DNA of 64,000 nucleotides, taken from NCBI GenBank assembly GCA_965229305.1, contig CBDDIZ010000039.1, positions 186,001-250,000 on the forward strand. The letters run 5' to 3'. This stretch comes from JALHNI01 sp965229305. GTDB taxonomy: Bacteria > Acidobacteriota > Terriglobia > Bryobacterales > Bryobacteraceae. The notes under the pieces are model-generated. The model ran no database searches. It was not told the DNA's origin and was given only the letters and a program-made list of their open reading frames with translations. A program made the position numbers and the translations under genes. Of the stretch, positions 34,021-42,646 are shown one piece after another (positions within the stretch are counted from its first letter, which is position 1; each line of letters begins with the position of its first letter).

Positions 34021-37000
34021 ATGAGGTTGTGGTACGTTTTGCTGTTTTCTTTGGCTGCCTGGGCGCAGTCGCCGCTGGGAACTGTCACCGGCATTGTGGT
34101 GGATGCGACCGGTTCGGCGGTGCCGAACGCGCAGGTCCGTTTACACGATGAACAGACGGGGCTGGACCGGGAGTCCGCTTCGAATGACGCGGGGATCTAT
34201 CTTTTTCCGAATCTGGCACCGGGCCGCTACAAGCTGAGCGCGTCGGCGAAGGGCTTTAACAATTACGAGACGGTGCCGTTCCGCGTGGACGCTTACGCGA
34301 CGTCGCGGCAGGACATCCGTTTCGCGGTGGCGTCGGCGAATACGGAAGTGACGGTGAACTCGGCGGCGGATTCGCAATTGCAGTTCGACTCGCCGGCGAT
34401 TACGCAACGGCTGTCCTCGAAGCAACTGGCCGAACTACCGACGAACCTGCGTTCGGTGTTTAACAACTCGGGCGACTCCGGCCTGATCTTCCAGATGATG
34501 CCGCTGACGATCCCGGGCGTGGTGCAGGTGGGCGCGGGCGCGACGTGGCTGACGCCGGGGGCGACCGCGAACGGCATGAAGCTGAAGGTGGACGGCATCG
34601 ATACGAACTTCGGCAACTTCGGCACGCCGGATCCGGTGTCGCAGCCGTCGTTTGAGTCGGTGGAAGAGTTCACGGCGAACGTGCTTTCGAACAAGGCGGA
34701 GTTCGGTGGGCTTGGGGCGGTGACGACGGTGACCAAGTCCGGGCAGAGCCGTTACCACGGGGGCGTGTTCTGGTTCCCGCGCAATAGCGCCTTCGACGCG
34801 CGCAATGCGTTTGCGACCACGCGGCCGTTCCAGAACATTCACAACTTCGGCGGCAATGTGAGCGGGCCGCTGGTGCGCAATAAGACGTTCTTCTTTTTCA
34901 ACTACGACACGACGCGGGGCTCGCGGGCGTATCTGTTCTCGCCGTCGGTGCCGACGCTCGATATGCGGCAGGGTGATTTTAGTGCGCTCGCGGCGGGGTC
35001 CGTGCGGGATCCGTACACGAATCAGCCGTATCCGAATAACCGCATTCCGGCGAGCCAGATCAGCCCAGTGGCGCTAAAGGCGCAGCAGCAGTTCTTCCCG
35101 ACGCCGAACTTCGGGGCGGCGTCGCTGACGGCGGCAAACTATCGCGCGGCCTTCAATGGTCCGGAGACGCACAACATCTATGAAGTGCGGCTGGATCAGA
35201 ATTGGTCGGCGCGGCATGCGTCGTTCGGGCGGTTCCAGCACAAGAAGAGCGATTACGAGATTCCGGGGGTGCGCAGCGCGCTGCCGCCGCAATCCACCGG
35301 CACCTCGGAGAACATTCGGCGGATGAACATGGTGACGGTGGGCGATACGCTCACCATTACGCCGACGATGTTCAACGAGTTCCGCGCGGGCCTGGTGGTG
35401 CTGGTGTCGCAATCGGAAGGTGACATCAAGGGGCAGGCACTGCTTGATCAGTTCGGGATTACGGGGCTGCCGTCGCGCGGCACGCTGAACGGGTTGCCGA
35501 ATATCGCGGTGGCCGGCTTTACGCCGGTGACGATCCTGCTGCTCAATCCGGTGAACGACGGGCACTATCAGCTTTCAGACAACCTGACGTGGGTGAAGGG
35601 CCGGCATACGGTGAAGGCCGGGGCAGAGTACATCGACTGGTTTGTGAATCGCTACTATCCGCTGCAGACGGGGACGTTCGGCAACTTTAATTTCAGTGGC
35701 CGCTTTACGGGCAACGCCTATGCGGACTTCCTGACGGGCCTGCCGAATACGGTGCAGCGCATCGATCCGTGGCCGACGCAGTACTTCCGCTGGAAGGATT
35801 TTTCGTGGTTCGTGCAGGACGACTGGAAGGTGACGTCGCGGCTGACGCTGAGCCTCGGGTTGCGCTACGAGTACAATCAGCCGCTGAAGACGCGCGACGG
35901 CAACATCTACAGCTTCGACGCGGCATCGGGGGCGATCGTCGTGCCGAACAACGATTCGCGGCGCGCGTTCAGTCCGTACTTTCCAGCAAATATTCCGGTA
36001 AAGACGGCGAGCGAAGTGGGCTTTCCGGAGACGCTGCGCCGAGCGGATCGCAATAACTTTGCGCCGCGTTTCGGCTTCAGCTATCAGCCGGGGGCGAGTG
36101 CGAAGACGGTGATCCGCGGCGGGTGGGGCGTTTACTATAACCACTATTCGGCGGCGGTGGGCGGGGCATTGGCGGCGGGTCCGTTTGCGGTTTCGACGAC
36201 GGCGAACAACAACATCGTGAATGGGCAGGCGCAGTTTACTTTTGCGAGTCCGTTCGCGGCGGCGGGGTCCCCTTCGGCGCTGGCGTTAACGGCGATCGAC
36301 GCGGGGCTGAAGAACGCTTACACGATGCAGTATTCGGTGACGGTTGAACAGCAGTTGAGCCAGAACTTCGCGGCGCGGGTGAGCTATATCGGCTCGCGCG
36401 GCGTGAATCAGGTTTACCAGCGCAACATCAATCAGCCGGTGGCGAGCACGCAGGCGTTCAACAACAACCGGCGGCCGTATCCGCTTTACAACACCATCAC
36501 GATGACGGAGAACGGCGCCTACAACTCCTACAACGGTTTGCAGGCACAGCTCACGAAGCGCTTCTCGCGCGGGCTGCAGTTCAGCACGGCGTATACGCTG
36601 GCGCGGCAGGTGTCCGAGGTGGACGACACGGGCAACGGCGATCTGAACACGGCGATCGAAGACGCCTACAATCGGCGGCGCGATCGCGGCGATGTCTACG
36701 CCGTGCCGCGGCATTTGTGGCAGAGTCAGGCGCTGTATGAATTGCCGCTGGGCCGGCATGCCGTGCTGAAGGGCTGGCAAGTGAACGCGCTGTTGAATGT
36801 GAGCTCCGGGCATTTTCTGAATCCGCAGTTTGCGGGGGCGGATCCGGCGGGGATCGGGGCGACGGGCGGCCGGCCGGACCTCACCGGCGCGATCAGCTAT
36901 CCGGAGACGCTGACGAACTGGTATGACCGGTCAGCGTTCGCGGTGCCGCCCACGGGGCGGTTCGGCAATGCGCCGCGCAACAGCATTGTGGGGCCGGGGT

Positions 37001-37221
37001 ATACGATTTTTAATTTGGGCATCGCCAAGACGACCCGGTTTGAGAAGTTCGGGACGCTGCAGCTTTCGGCGACGTTCCAGAATGCGCTCAATCATTTGAA
37101 CTACGGGCAGCCGAATGTGACGGTGAACAATGCCAACGGCGGGACGATTACGTCGTCGCACATCTTCCCGGCGGCGGGCAGCGCGCGCACGGGGCTGCTG
37201 GGGCTGCGCTGGTTCTTTTAG
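34021..37221 (+). CDS. Oar-like TonB-dependent receptor with carboxypeptidase-regulatory domain
   Basis: A 1066-residue outer-membrane protein. Signal peptide (MRLWYVLLFSLAAWAQS), then a CarboxypepD_reg-like domain (GTVTGIVVDATGSAVPNAQV, DAGIYLFPNLAPGRYKLSA), a plug-like region (RSVFNNSGDSGLIFQ, VTTVTKSGQSRYHGG) and a long beta-barrel ending in LGLRWFF, an aromatic C-terminus typical of outer-membrane barrels. This layout is the acidobacterial Oar family, present in many copies per genome and linked to uptake or surface adhesion. Substrate unknown. Confidence 0.95.
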   Translation: MRLWYVLLFSLAAWAQSPLGTVTGIVVDATGSAVPNAQVRLHDEQTGLDRESASNDAGIYLFPNLAPGRYKLSASAKGFNNYETVPFRVDAYATSRQDIRFAVASANTEVTVNSAADSQLQFDSPAITQRLSSKQLAELPTNLRSVFNNSGDSGLIFQMMPLTIPGVVQVGAGATWLTPGATANGMKLKVDGIDTNFGNFGTPDPVSQPSFESVEEFTANVLSNKAEFGGLGAVTTVTKSGQSRYHGGVFWFPRNSAFDARNAFATTRPFQNIHNFGGNVSGPLVRNKTFFFFNYDTTRGSRAYLFSPSVPTLDMRQGDFSALAAGSVRDPYTNQPYPNNRIPASQISPVALKAQQQFFPTPNFGAASLTAANYRAAFNGPETHNIYEVRLDQNWSARHASFGRFQHKKSDYEIPGVRSALPPQSTGTSENIRRMNMVTVGDTLTITPTMFNEFRAGLVVLVSQSEGDIKGQALLDQFGITGLPSRGTLNGLPNIAVAGFTPVTILLLNPVNDGHYQLSDNLTWVKGRHTVKAGAEYIDWFVNRYYPLQTGTFGNFNFSGRFTGNAYADFLTGLPNTVQRIDPWPTQYFRWKDFSWFVQDDWKVTSRLTLSLGLRYEYNQPLKTRDGNIYSFDAASGAIVVPNNDSRRAFSPYFPANIPVKTASEVGFPETLRRADRNNFAPRFGFSYQPGASAKTVIRGGWGVYYNHYSAAVGGALAAGPFAVSTTANNNIVNGQAQFTFASPFAAAGSPSALALTAIDAGLKNAYTMQYSVTVEQQLSQNFAARVSYIGSRGVNQVYQRNINQPVASTQAFNNNRRPYPLYNTITMTENGAYNSYNGLQAQLTKRFSRGLQFSTAYTLARQVSEVDDTGNGDLNTAIEDAYNRRRDRGDVYAVPRHLWQSQALYELPLGRHAVLKGWQVNALLNVSSGHFLNPQFAGADPAGIGATGGRPDLTGAISYPETLTNWYDRSAFAVPPTGRFGNAPRNSIVGPGYTIFNLGIAKTTRFEKFGTLQLSATFQNALNHLNYGQPNVTVNNANGGTITSSHIFPAAGSARTGLLGLRWFF

Positions 37222-37268
37222 GGCTTGCTATTCTGAGGTCAAACCATTTTGCGCTCGCATGCGTCGAA

Positions 37269-38102
37269 ATGATGACACCGCTCATGCGTACCCTTACCCT
37301 TGTCCTCGCCCTCACCTCTGCGCTGTTTGGCCAGACGGCTGTTGAAGTATTCCGCAAGGCGCCGCCGGCGACCGATGCGGCGTTGCGGGAGCGTGTCTCG
37401 AAGTTCTACCAGTCCTACGTGGATAAGAAGTGGCGGCTGTCGGACGCGCTGGTGGCGGAGGACTCGAAGGACCGTTATTACGCGGCGCCGAAGCCGCCGT
37501 ATTACAGCTATCTGATCAGCGAGATCAAGTACCAGGAGAACTTCACCAAGGCCATTGTGCTGGCGCTGGCGGAGCAGGATCGGATGATCGCGATGGGCGG
37601 CGTGATCCGCATGAAAGTGCCGATGCAGAGCTACTGGAAGGTCGTCGACGGGCAGTGGATGTGGTATCTGCCGGAGCGCAATTGCGTGGCGACGCCGATG
37701 GGCTGCGGCGCCTTGCCGCAGAGCGATCAGCAGACCGAAGTGACCGAGAAGCAGCGCAAGGAGATCGAGGACCGCATCAAGAATCCGCCGATGGCGGAAG
37801 TGATGTCGTCGTTCGGCTTCGTGGAGGTGCCGGGCCGCCCGACGCTGACGCCAGCTTCGCCGCGGATGGAGCGTGTTTTCGAGAACAAGCTGAACGGCTA
37901 TCTGGTGCCGAAAGTCCGCTCGGTGCGCGATCCGGACGTGGAAGCGTCGTTTGAGCCGGAGAAGCTGGCGCCGATGTCGTCGGGCAAGTTGATTATCAAA
38001 ATGAAGCCCGGGGCGAGCTTCAAACCGCGTGTGGTGCTGGTGGAAGTGGAGGTCTTTACGAAGATCATCCCCGTCCGCGTGCCCATTGAAGAAGGCAAGT
38101 AA
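37269..38102 (+). CDS. Secreted protein of unknown function
   Basis: A 277-residue exported protein (signal MRTLTLVLALTSALFGQTA; the start could also be ATG 37284, where this signal begins). The body has a helical N-terminal part (ALRERVSKFYQSYVDKKWRLSDALVAEDSKD), resembling nuclear-transport-factor-2-like proteins, with YLISEIKYQENFTKAIV and QSYWKVVDGQWMWYLP. The C-terminal beta-rich part ends KPRVVLVEVEVFTKIIPVRVP. I do not recognise a named family. It is followed 26 bp later by ttcA on the same strand. Confidence 0.75.
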   Translation: MMTPLMRTLTLVLALTSALFGQTAVEVFRKAPPATDAALRERVSKFYQSYVDKKWRLSDALVAEDSKDRYYAAPKPPYYSYLISEIKYQENFTKAIVLALAEQDRMIAMGGVIRMKVPMQSYWKVVDGQWMWYLPERNCVATPMGCGALPQSDQQTEVTEKQRKEIEDRIKNPPMAEVMSSFGFVEVPGRPTLTPASPRMERVFENKLNGYLVPKVRSVRDPDVEASFEPEKLAPMSSGKLIIKMKPGASFKPRVVLVEVEVFTKIIPVRVPIEEGK

Positions 38103-38109
38103 CCGCGGC

Positions 38110-38129
38110 AACCTCCTATAATGGAGGTT
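38110..38129 (+). promoter_or_regulatory. -10 TATAAT in the loop of a perfect hairpin at the ttcA start
   Basis: TATAAT (38117-38122) ends 6 nt before TTG 38129. It is flanked by the exact complementary arms AACCTCC (38110-38116) and GGAGGTT (38123-38129). GGAGG looks like a Shine-Dalgarno but stands only 1 nt from the TTG, too close to be used, and transcription from TATAAT would start at the TTG. Together they suggest a leaderless start. Confidence 0.55.
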
Positions 38130-38917
38130 TGGAACTTGAAAAGATCCTGCTGCGGAAGGTCGGCGAAGCAGTAACGCGGTTCAAGATGATCCGCGAAGGC
38201 GATCGCGTCGCGGTAGCTCTTTCCGGCGGTAAGGACTCCGTCACCCTGCTCGAAGCGCTGTTGCTGTTGCAAAAACGCGCACCGATCGATTTTTCCGTCT
38301 GCGCTTTTACCATTGAACAGGGCAAGTTTCTGCGCCCGATCCAGCCGTTGGGCGACTGGCTGGTGTCGCGCGGCATCGAGTGGCATTACATTGTCGACAA
38401 CCCGTCGTTGAAGCTGTTGGACGATGAGCCGGACCATGGCTGCGACCTTTGCAGCCGCTTTCGCCGGCGCGCGGTTTATGACGTGGGGCGGCAGTTGGGC
38501 GCGAACGTCATTGCGCTGGGACACACGGCGGACGACTTTTGCGAGTCGCTGCTGCGGAACACGATGTTCACGGGCCGCATCAGCGCGCTGCCGCCCGTAA
38601 CCTACTCTAAAAATAAGGACTTTCGACTCATTCGGCCCCTGGTGTATGTCCAGGAGACGATTACCAAAGCGTATGCCGGCGGCCTCACCGATTCGGTGGT
38701 GCCGTGCGGTTGTTCGCAAAAGACGGGCACCGTGCGGAGTGCGCTCCGGGAGTTTATCGACCAGATGGAGCACGAGCATCCCCGGATGAAGGACACGATG
38801 CTGGCGGCGATGGGGAACTTGTACCCGGAGCGGCTGCTGGATCCCCGATTTTTTGACCCCGATGCGGCTGAGGAGCCGGCCAGAGCCGAGCTTTTCCCCA
38901 TCCTGACGGGGGACTAG
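38129..38917 (+). CDS. ttcA: TtcA-like tRNA thiolation enzyme (PP-loop ATPase)
   Basis: A 262-residue PP-loop protein of the TtcA/TtuA family, which thiolates tRNA (in TtcA, C32 to 2-thiocytidine) using a [4Fe-4S] cluster. The PP-loop is SGGKDS (32-37). Cluster-type cysteines are C105-x2-C108 (GCDLC) and C193/C195 (VPCGC). LRRKVGEAV-type N-terminal helix, GHTADDFCESLLRN and LTDSVVPCGC match the family. TTG 38129 is taken as start since the conserved first helix begins directly after it and no other upstream start exists. TtuA-type 2-thioribothymidine enzymes share the fold but carry extra zinc fingers that are absent here. Confidence 0.92.
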   Translation: MELEKILLRKVGEAVTRFKMIREGDRVAVALSGGKDSVTLLEALLLLQKRAPIDFSVCAFTIEQGKFLRPIQPLGDWLVSRGIEWHYIVDNPSLKLLDDEPDHGCDLCSRFRRRAVYDVGRQLGANVIALGHTADDFCESLLRNTMFTGRISALPPVTYSKNKDFRLIRPLVYVQETITKAYAGGLTDSVVPCGCSQKTGTVRSALREFIDQMEHEHPRMKDTMLAAMGNLYPERLLDPRFFDPDAAEEPARAELFPILTGD

Positions 38918-38994
38918 TCATTCATCGGACTGTAACCAAGTCAGGTTGACCCGTTCACACCCCTTTGAGACGATAGAGGTTCGCCATCGCGCCT

Positions 38995-39606
38995 ATGCGG
39001 TTTCTCCCCAAAGAAGAAAAGTTTTACCAGAGTTTCCTGGAGCAGACGACGCTCAGCCAACGGGCGGCGGTGTTGCTCCACGAAGCCTGCAAGAATAACT
39101 CGCTGACGGCGGAGATCGCCGCGCAGCTTTCCGATATCGAGGGGCAGGCGGATCGCGTGCTCCATGCGATCCACATCAAGCTGAATCAGACGTTCATCAC
39201 GCCGATCGATCCGGAAGACATTCATTCGCTGGCATCGCATTTGGACGACGTGCTCGATTATCTGGAGGACGCGGCTCATTGCCTGGTGGCGTATAAGGTA
39301 AATCCGATTCCGAAGCCGGTGACCGATATTTGCGCCTGTCTGGTGCGGTGCACGGCGGAGATGACCAAGGCGTTCGAAGCGCTGCGGGACGGCCGTTCTT
39401 TCGATGAATACTGCGTGCAAATCAACCATATCGAAGCCGAAGTGGACGCGATCGAGCGCAATGCGGTGGCTGACCTGTTCGAACGGGAAGTGAATGCGAT
39501 TCAGGTGATGAAGCTGCGCGAAATCTACGACTTGCTCGAGCGCACGACCGATGCCTGTGAAGACGTGGCCGACGTTCTGCAAAACGTCGCCGTGAAGAAC
39601 GGCTAG
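38995..39606 (+). CDS. PhoU-like (DUF47) phosphate-transport accessory protein
   Basis: A 203-residue all-helical protein of the DUF47/TIGR00153 family, which accompanies Pit phosphate transporters and probably regulates them in the cytoplasm. MRFLPKEEKFYQSFLEQT at the N-terminus, FITPIDPEDIHSLASHLDDVLDYLEDA and LREIYDLLERTTDACEDVADVL carry the acidic metal-binding E/DxxxD pattern of PhoU folds. The Pit gene begins 5 bp downstream, so they are one operon. Confidence 0.93.
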   Translation: MRFLPKEEKFYQSFLEQTTLSQRAAVLLHEACKNNSLTAEIAAQLSDIEGQADRVLHAIHIKLNQTFITPIDPEDIHSLASHLDDVLDYLEDAAHCLVAYKVNPIPKPVTDICACLVRCTAEMTKAFEALRDGRSFDEYCVQINHIEAEVDAIERNAVADLFEREVNAIQVMKLREIYDLLERTTDACEDVADVLQNVAVKNG

Positions 39607-39610
39607 CGTC

Positions 39611-40675
39611 ATGTCCGCTCTGTTGGTGCTGGTGATCGTCATCGTCCTGGTGGCGCTTGTTTTTGATTACATCAATGGCTTCCACGACGCCGCGAATTCG
39701 GTGGCGACGATTGTGGCCACGCGCGTCCTGACGCCGTTCCAGGCGGTGCTGTGGGCGGCGGTCTTCAACTTCGCGGCGGCGTTGCCCTTGCTCTTTAGGG
39801 CCGAGGCCGGCGTGGCGCAGACGGTGGGCGCGAACCTGGTCAATCTGAACTATGTGACGCCGATTGTGATTCTGGCGGGGTTGCTGGGGGCGATTGCCTG
39901 GAATCTGTTCACCTGGTTCTACGGCATTCCGTCGAGTTCGTCACACGCGCTGATCGGCGGCTATGCGGGCGCGGTGATGTGCAAAGTGGCGATGCTCGAA
40001 GGGCCGGCCAACGTGCTCAAGGGCATCAAGATCGATGGCTGGATCGAGACGACCAAGTTCATTGTGCTGGCGCCGTTGATGGGGCTGGTGCTGGGCTATG
40101 TGCTGATGGGCGTGGTGTATTGGATGTTCCAGCGTTCCACGCCGAGCAAGATGGACCGCTGGTTCCGGCGTCTGCAGTTGCTTTCGTCGGCGCTGTTCAG
40201 TTATGCGCACGGTTCGAACGACGCGCAGAAGACGGTGGGCATCATCACGGGCGTGCTGGTGTCGGCGGGCTATCTGAAAGAGTTCCACGTGCAGGGCTGG
40301 GTGATTCTCTCCGCGTTTGGCGCGATCGCGCTGGGCACGATGACGGGCGGCTGGCGCATCGTGCATACGATGGGCAGCAAACTGACGCGCCTGAAGCCAC
40401 GCGGCGGCTTCTGCGCCGAAACGGCGGGCGCCATCGCCATTCTGTTTCCCACATATTTGAAGATTCCAGTGTCGACGACCCACGTGATCACCGGGGCGAT
40501 TGCAGGCGTGGGCTCGATCAATCGCGTCAAGAGCGTGCGGTGGGGGCTGGCACGGCGGCTGTTGTGGGCCTGGGTGCTGACCCTGCCGGCTTCGGCGCTG
40601 GTGGCGGGGATCTGCTACTACTTCGTGGCGCTGATGGCCAAAGTGGCCGGGTGGCCAGGGGCTCACCCGAACTAA
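39611..40675 (+). CDS. pit: Pit-family inorganic phosphate transporter
   Basis: A 354-residue inner-membrane permease taking up phosphate (usually as metal phosphate) driven by the proton gradient. The two inverted signature repeats are GFHDAANSVATIVATRVL near the N-terminus and YAHGSNDAQKTVGII near the middle. About ten membrane segments and a central loop (QRSTPSKMDRWFRR) are visible. It is co-transcribed with the PhoU-like gene. It ends 28 bp from the convergent RNA-ligase-like gene. Confidence 0.96.
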   Translation: MSALLVLVIVIVLVALVFDYINGFHDAANSVATIVATRVLTPFQAVLWAAVFNFAAALPLLFRAEAGVAQTVGANLVNLNYVTPIVILAGLLGAIAWNLFTWFYGIPSSSSHALIGGYAGAVMCKVAMLEGPANVLKGIKIDGWIETTKFIVLAPLMGLVLGYVLMGVVYWMFQRSTPSKMDRWFRRLQLLSSALFSYAHGSNDAQKTVGIITGVLVSAGYLKEFHVQGWVILSAFGAIALGTMTGGWRIVHTMGSKLTRLKPRGGFCAETAGAIAILFPTYLKIPVSTTHVITGAIAGVGSINRVKSVRWGLARRLLWAWVLTLPASALVAGICYYFVALMAKVAGWPGAHPN

Positions 40676-40703
40676 GCAGAAGGTCGGGTCGCGGACAAGG
40701 GAA

Positions 40704-41276
40704 CTAGCTAACGGGGACGGGGACGTCGTCGGGAGCGAGTTTCAGGGCTTCGAGATCCAACCAGTCATTAGCATCCGTGTTCTGGACGAAGACCAAATCA
40801 TTCACCAGGAAACTGCGCGGGCCGGAATAAGCTCGCCAGCGCTGCCGAGCGAGTTCGGCGGCAGCTTCCACCCCCTCGGGCGCTACGCCCTGTGCGAGCG
40901 TGACGTGCGGGTGATAGGGGAAGGCTTCCGGGTTGTCGAGCACGCCCTGGGAGAGCAAGGTGTGCGCGGCCAGCAGCTTTGACCAGCCCTCGGCGATGGC
41001 CAGGTAAATGACGTTGGTGCCGGGAAACACTTCCACTTGCCCCAGAGTCACCTGAAAGGGAGCGAGGCTCTCGCGGGCGGCAGTGATGGCCGCCCAAGCC
41101 GCTTCGGTGGACGCCTGGATCGCGCGAGGCGGCAAGAGGGTCACGTGGGACTGTGCGTGACAGCCGTTGACCAGCTCGCCTCGAAGCTCATTCAGAAACT
41201 CACCCAGTTCGCCGGGAAGGTAATTCACCAGCGCGAAGCAGTTCACCGGGGTACCGCCCGCGGCTTTACAACCCAT
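40704..41276 (-). CDS. 2'-5' RNA ligase (LigT/2H phosphoesterase) family protein
   Basis: A 190-residue 2H phosphoesterase. The two defining HxT motifs are H44-V-T46 (SHVTLLPP) and H124-V-T126 (PHVTLAQG), which form the active site acting on 2'-5' or cyclic phosphate bonds in RNA or nucleotides. Physiological substrate unknown. ATG 41276 is preceded at 6 nt by TAAAAT, part of which is the stop codon of the upstream 113-residue gene. Third gene of a tight minus-strand set with the patatin. Confidence 0.9.
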   Translation of the reverse strand: MGCKAAGGTPVNCFALVNYLPGELGEFLNELRGELVNGCHAQSHVTLLPPRAIQASTEAAWAAITAARESLAPFQVTLGQVEVFPGTNVIYLAIAEGWSKLLAAHTLLSQGVLDNPEAFPYHPHVTLAQGVAPEGVEAAAELARQRWRAYSGPRSFLVNDLVFVQNTDANDWLDLEALKLAPDDVPVPVS

Positions 41277-41282
41277 GCCTTT

Positions 41283-41288
41283 ATTTTA
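41283..41288 (-). promoter_or_regulatory. -10-like TAAAAT, 6 nt before the RNA-ligase-like gene
   Basis: TAAAAT (41288-41283, minus) overlaps the TAA stop of the preceding gene and stands 6 nt before ATG 41276. If active it would give an internal, leaderless promoter in the operon. The genes are close enough for simple co-transcription, so this is tentative. Confidence 0.4.
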
Positions 41289-41627
41289 CGCTGTCGCGGG
41301 CGCCATTGCGACCGGACCACCCGCGGCGGCGTCACCGAACTCAATGCCGGTTTTTACCTCAGGCAGGACCCACTTGGCATCTTCGAAGCCGATGTACTTG
41401 TAGATTCGCAATTCCTGGTTCGGGAGTTCGAGCACATCGCCGACATCGAGAGGCTGCGCCGACTCGCGCAGTTCAGCCCAGAGCCGATACGGCGTCGGCG
41501 CTTCATGGACTTGTTCGACCAATTCGTAATCTTTTGGCTTGACGGGGGTTACACCGCTCGTATGCGGTGCCCAGCGAAACTGTTGGCGCTTCTCATCGCG
41601 CATCCGGAAGATCCGGTAGCAAGGCAT
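41286..41627 (-). CDS. Conserved-looking hypothetical protein, 113 residues
   Basis: Starts at ATG 41627, 2 bp after the patatin stop, and ends 9 bp before the RNA-ligase-like gene. MPCYRIFRMRDEKRQQFRWAP opens it; the central PYRLWAELRESAQPLDVGDVLEL and LRIYKYIGFEDAKWVLP are consistent with a small beta-rich domain, followed by an Ala/Gly/Pro tail. I recognise no family. It has no signal peptide, so it is probably cytoplasmic. TATGTT lies 6 nt upstream of the start. Confidence 0.8.
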   Translation of the reverse strand: MPCYRIFRMRDEKRQQFRWAPHTSGVTPVKPKDYELVEQVHEAPTPYRLWAELRESAQPLDVGDVLELPNQELRIYKYIGFEDAKWVLPEVKTGIEFGDAAAGGPVAMAPATA

Positions 41628-41629
41628 CT

Positions 41630-42403
41630 TCAGAACATATCACAGATGATTTGTTTCTTTGAAAGCGCGTCGGCGCGGCCCAGTTGGCGCCAGTTCTCGA
41701 TGTGTTCGCGGTTCCAGAACAGGCTGTCGCGCATGCGCCCGAGCGACTGGGCCGGTTCTATCAGCACTAGGCGTTGTGGAGAAGAATTGGACGGGGCGAT
41801 GGCGGCCGCTTCCCGCCGGCGGCGCGCCGCCACCCAGCCGACGGGCTTATCGATGATCCACGGCTGTTGGGGTTTCCAGCAATTGAGGACGACGACGACA
41901 TCGGCACCCATTTCGTGGGCGGCCCAGACGTTGAGCGAGTCAAACAAGCCGCCGTCGGCGTAGGTGGCGCCGTTCAACTGCGGTTGGCGCAGGAAGAACG
42001 GGACGGCGCAGGAGGCCGCCAGATGCTCCCAGGTGATCTCGCGATCGCGGAACAGACGCGGGCGGAGGCGCGGGTAGGCGTTGGCGACGATGCCGATGGA
42101 ACGCTGGGGGACGTAGGCGGAGTGCAGTTGCTCGATGCGGTGCTCGAGGCGGCGGGGGTCGAGGACGCCTTCGCGGAGACCGCGGGGGAAGCGCCAGGCG
42201 ATGGCTTTTTCGAGGGAGGGGTCCTGCCAGAGGGGCGCGAGGTCCTGGGCGCGGGCGCCGCCGGCGATCGCCCAGGCGTGGAGGCTGCCGATGGAGGTGC
42301 CGATGACGATGTCCGGATGCAGAACGTCCTCGAGCGCCTCCCAGGCACCCCATTGGTAGGCGCCAAACAGGCCTCCCGCGGAAAGAACTAACGCCACGCG
42401 CAT
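41630..42403 (-). CDS. Patatin-like phospholipase
   Basis: A 257-residue lipid acyl hydrolase. The oxyanion-hole motif is SAGGLFGAYQ, the nucleophile S37 lies in GTSIGS (GxSxG) and the catalytic D150 in YADGGLFDS (DGG). No signal peptide; it probably acts in the cytoplasm or is delivered by another route. Just 21 bp separate its ATG from the divergent zinc-finger gene, and TATTAT ends 10 nt upstream. Heads a minus-strand operon with the 113-residue protein and the 2H phosphoesterase. Confidence 0.93.
   Translation of the reverse strand: MRVALVLSAGGLFGAYQWGAWEALEDVLHPDIVIGTSIGSLHAWAIAGGARAQDLAPLWQDPSLEKAIAWRFPRGLREGVLDPRRLEHRIEQLHSAYVPQRSIGIVANAYPRLRPRLFRDREITWEHLAASCAVPFFLRQPQLNGATYADGGLFDSLNVWAAHEMGADVVVVLNCWKPQQPWIIDKPVGWVAARRRREAAAIAPSNSSPQRLVLIEPAQSLGRMRDSLFWNREHIENWRQLGRADALSKKQIICDMF
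41634..41639 (-). promoter_or_regulatory. -10-like TATGTT, 6 nt before the 113-residue gene
   Basis: TATGTT (41639-41634, minus) lies inside the last codons of the patatin gene and 6 nt before ATG 41627. Same geometry as other leaderless candidates, but inside coding sequence, so it may be coincidental. Confidence 0.35.
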
Positions 42404-42412
42404 GTCTTCTTC

Positions 42413-42419
42413 GATAATA
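42413..42419. promoter_or_regulatory. Shared bidirectional -10 between patatin and zinc-finger genes
   Basis: In the 21-bp gap, GATAAT (42413-42418) ends 6 nt before GTG 42425 on the plus strand, and TATTAT (42419-42414) ends 10 nt before ATG 42403 on the minus strand. It parallels the shared element before miaB. Confidence 0.5.
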
Positions 42420-42424
42420 GAGGG

Positions 42425-42646
42425 GTGGACGCGAACTCAGGGATTCTGACCCATTGCGAGGAGTGCCATGTGGGGCTCGAACGCCGCGTGATTCTGCATC
42501 AGCAGATGGTGGACGGCGAGATGTTCGAGATCGAGAATGTGCCGGCGCTGGTGTGCCCGCGCTGCGAAGCCACGTGGATCGAGCAGGAGGCGCGCGAGGT
42601 GATCGAGCAGATCCTTTCGGCCAATCGGGCCGGGGGGCTGCAATGA
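42425..42646 (+). CDS. YgiT-type zinc-finger protein
   Basis: A 73-residue protein with two CxxC pairs, C11/C14 (THCEECH) and C44/C47 (VCPRCE), forming one zinc site, and a short helical tail (EAREVIEQILSANRAG). This matches the N-terminal zinc domain of MqsA/YgiT antitoxins without the DNA-binding domain. No MqsR or DUF4258 toxin gene is adjacent, so a toxin-antitoxin role is not supported. Start GTG 42425 is preceded at 6 nt by GATAAT. The stop overlaps the next gene's start (ATGA). Confidence 0.85.
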   Translation: MDANSGILTHCEECHVGLERRVILHQQMVDGEMFEIENVPALVCPRCEATWIEQEAREVIEQILSANRAGGLQ

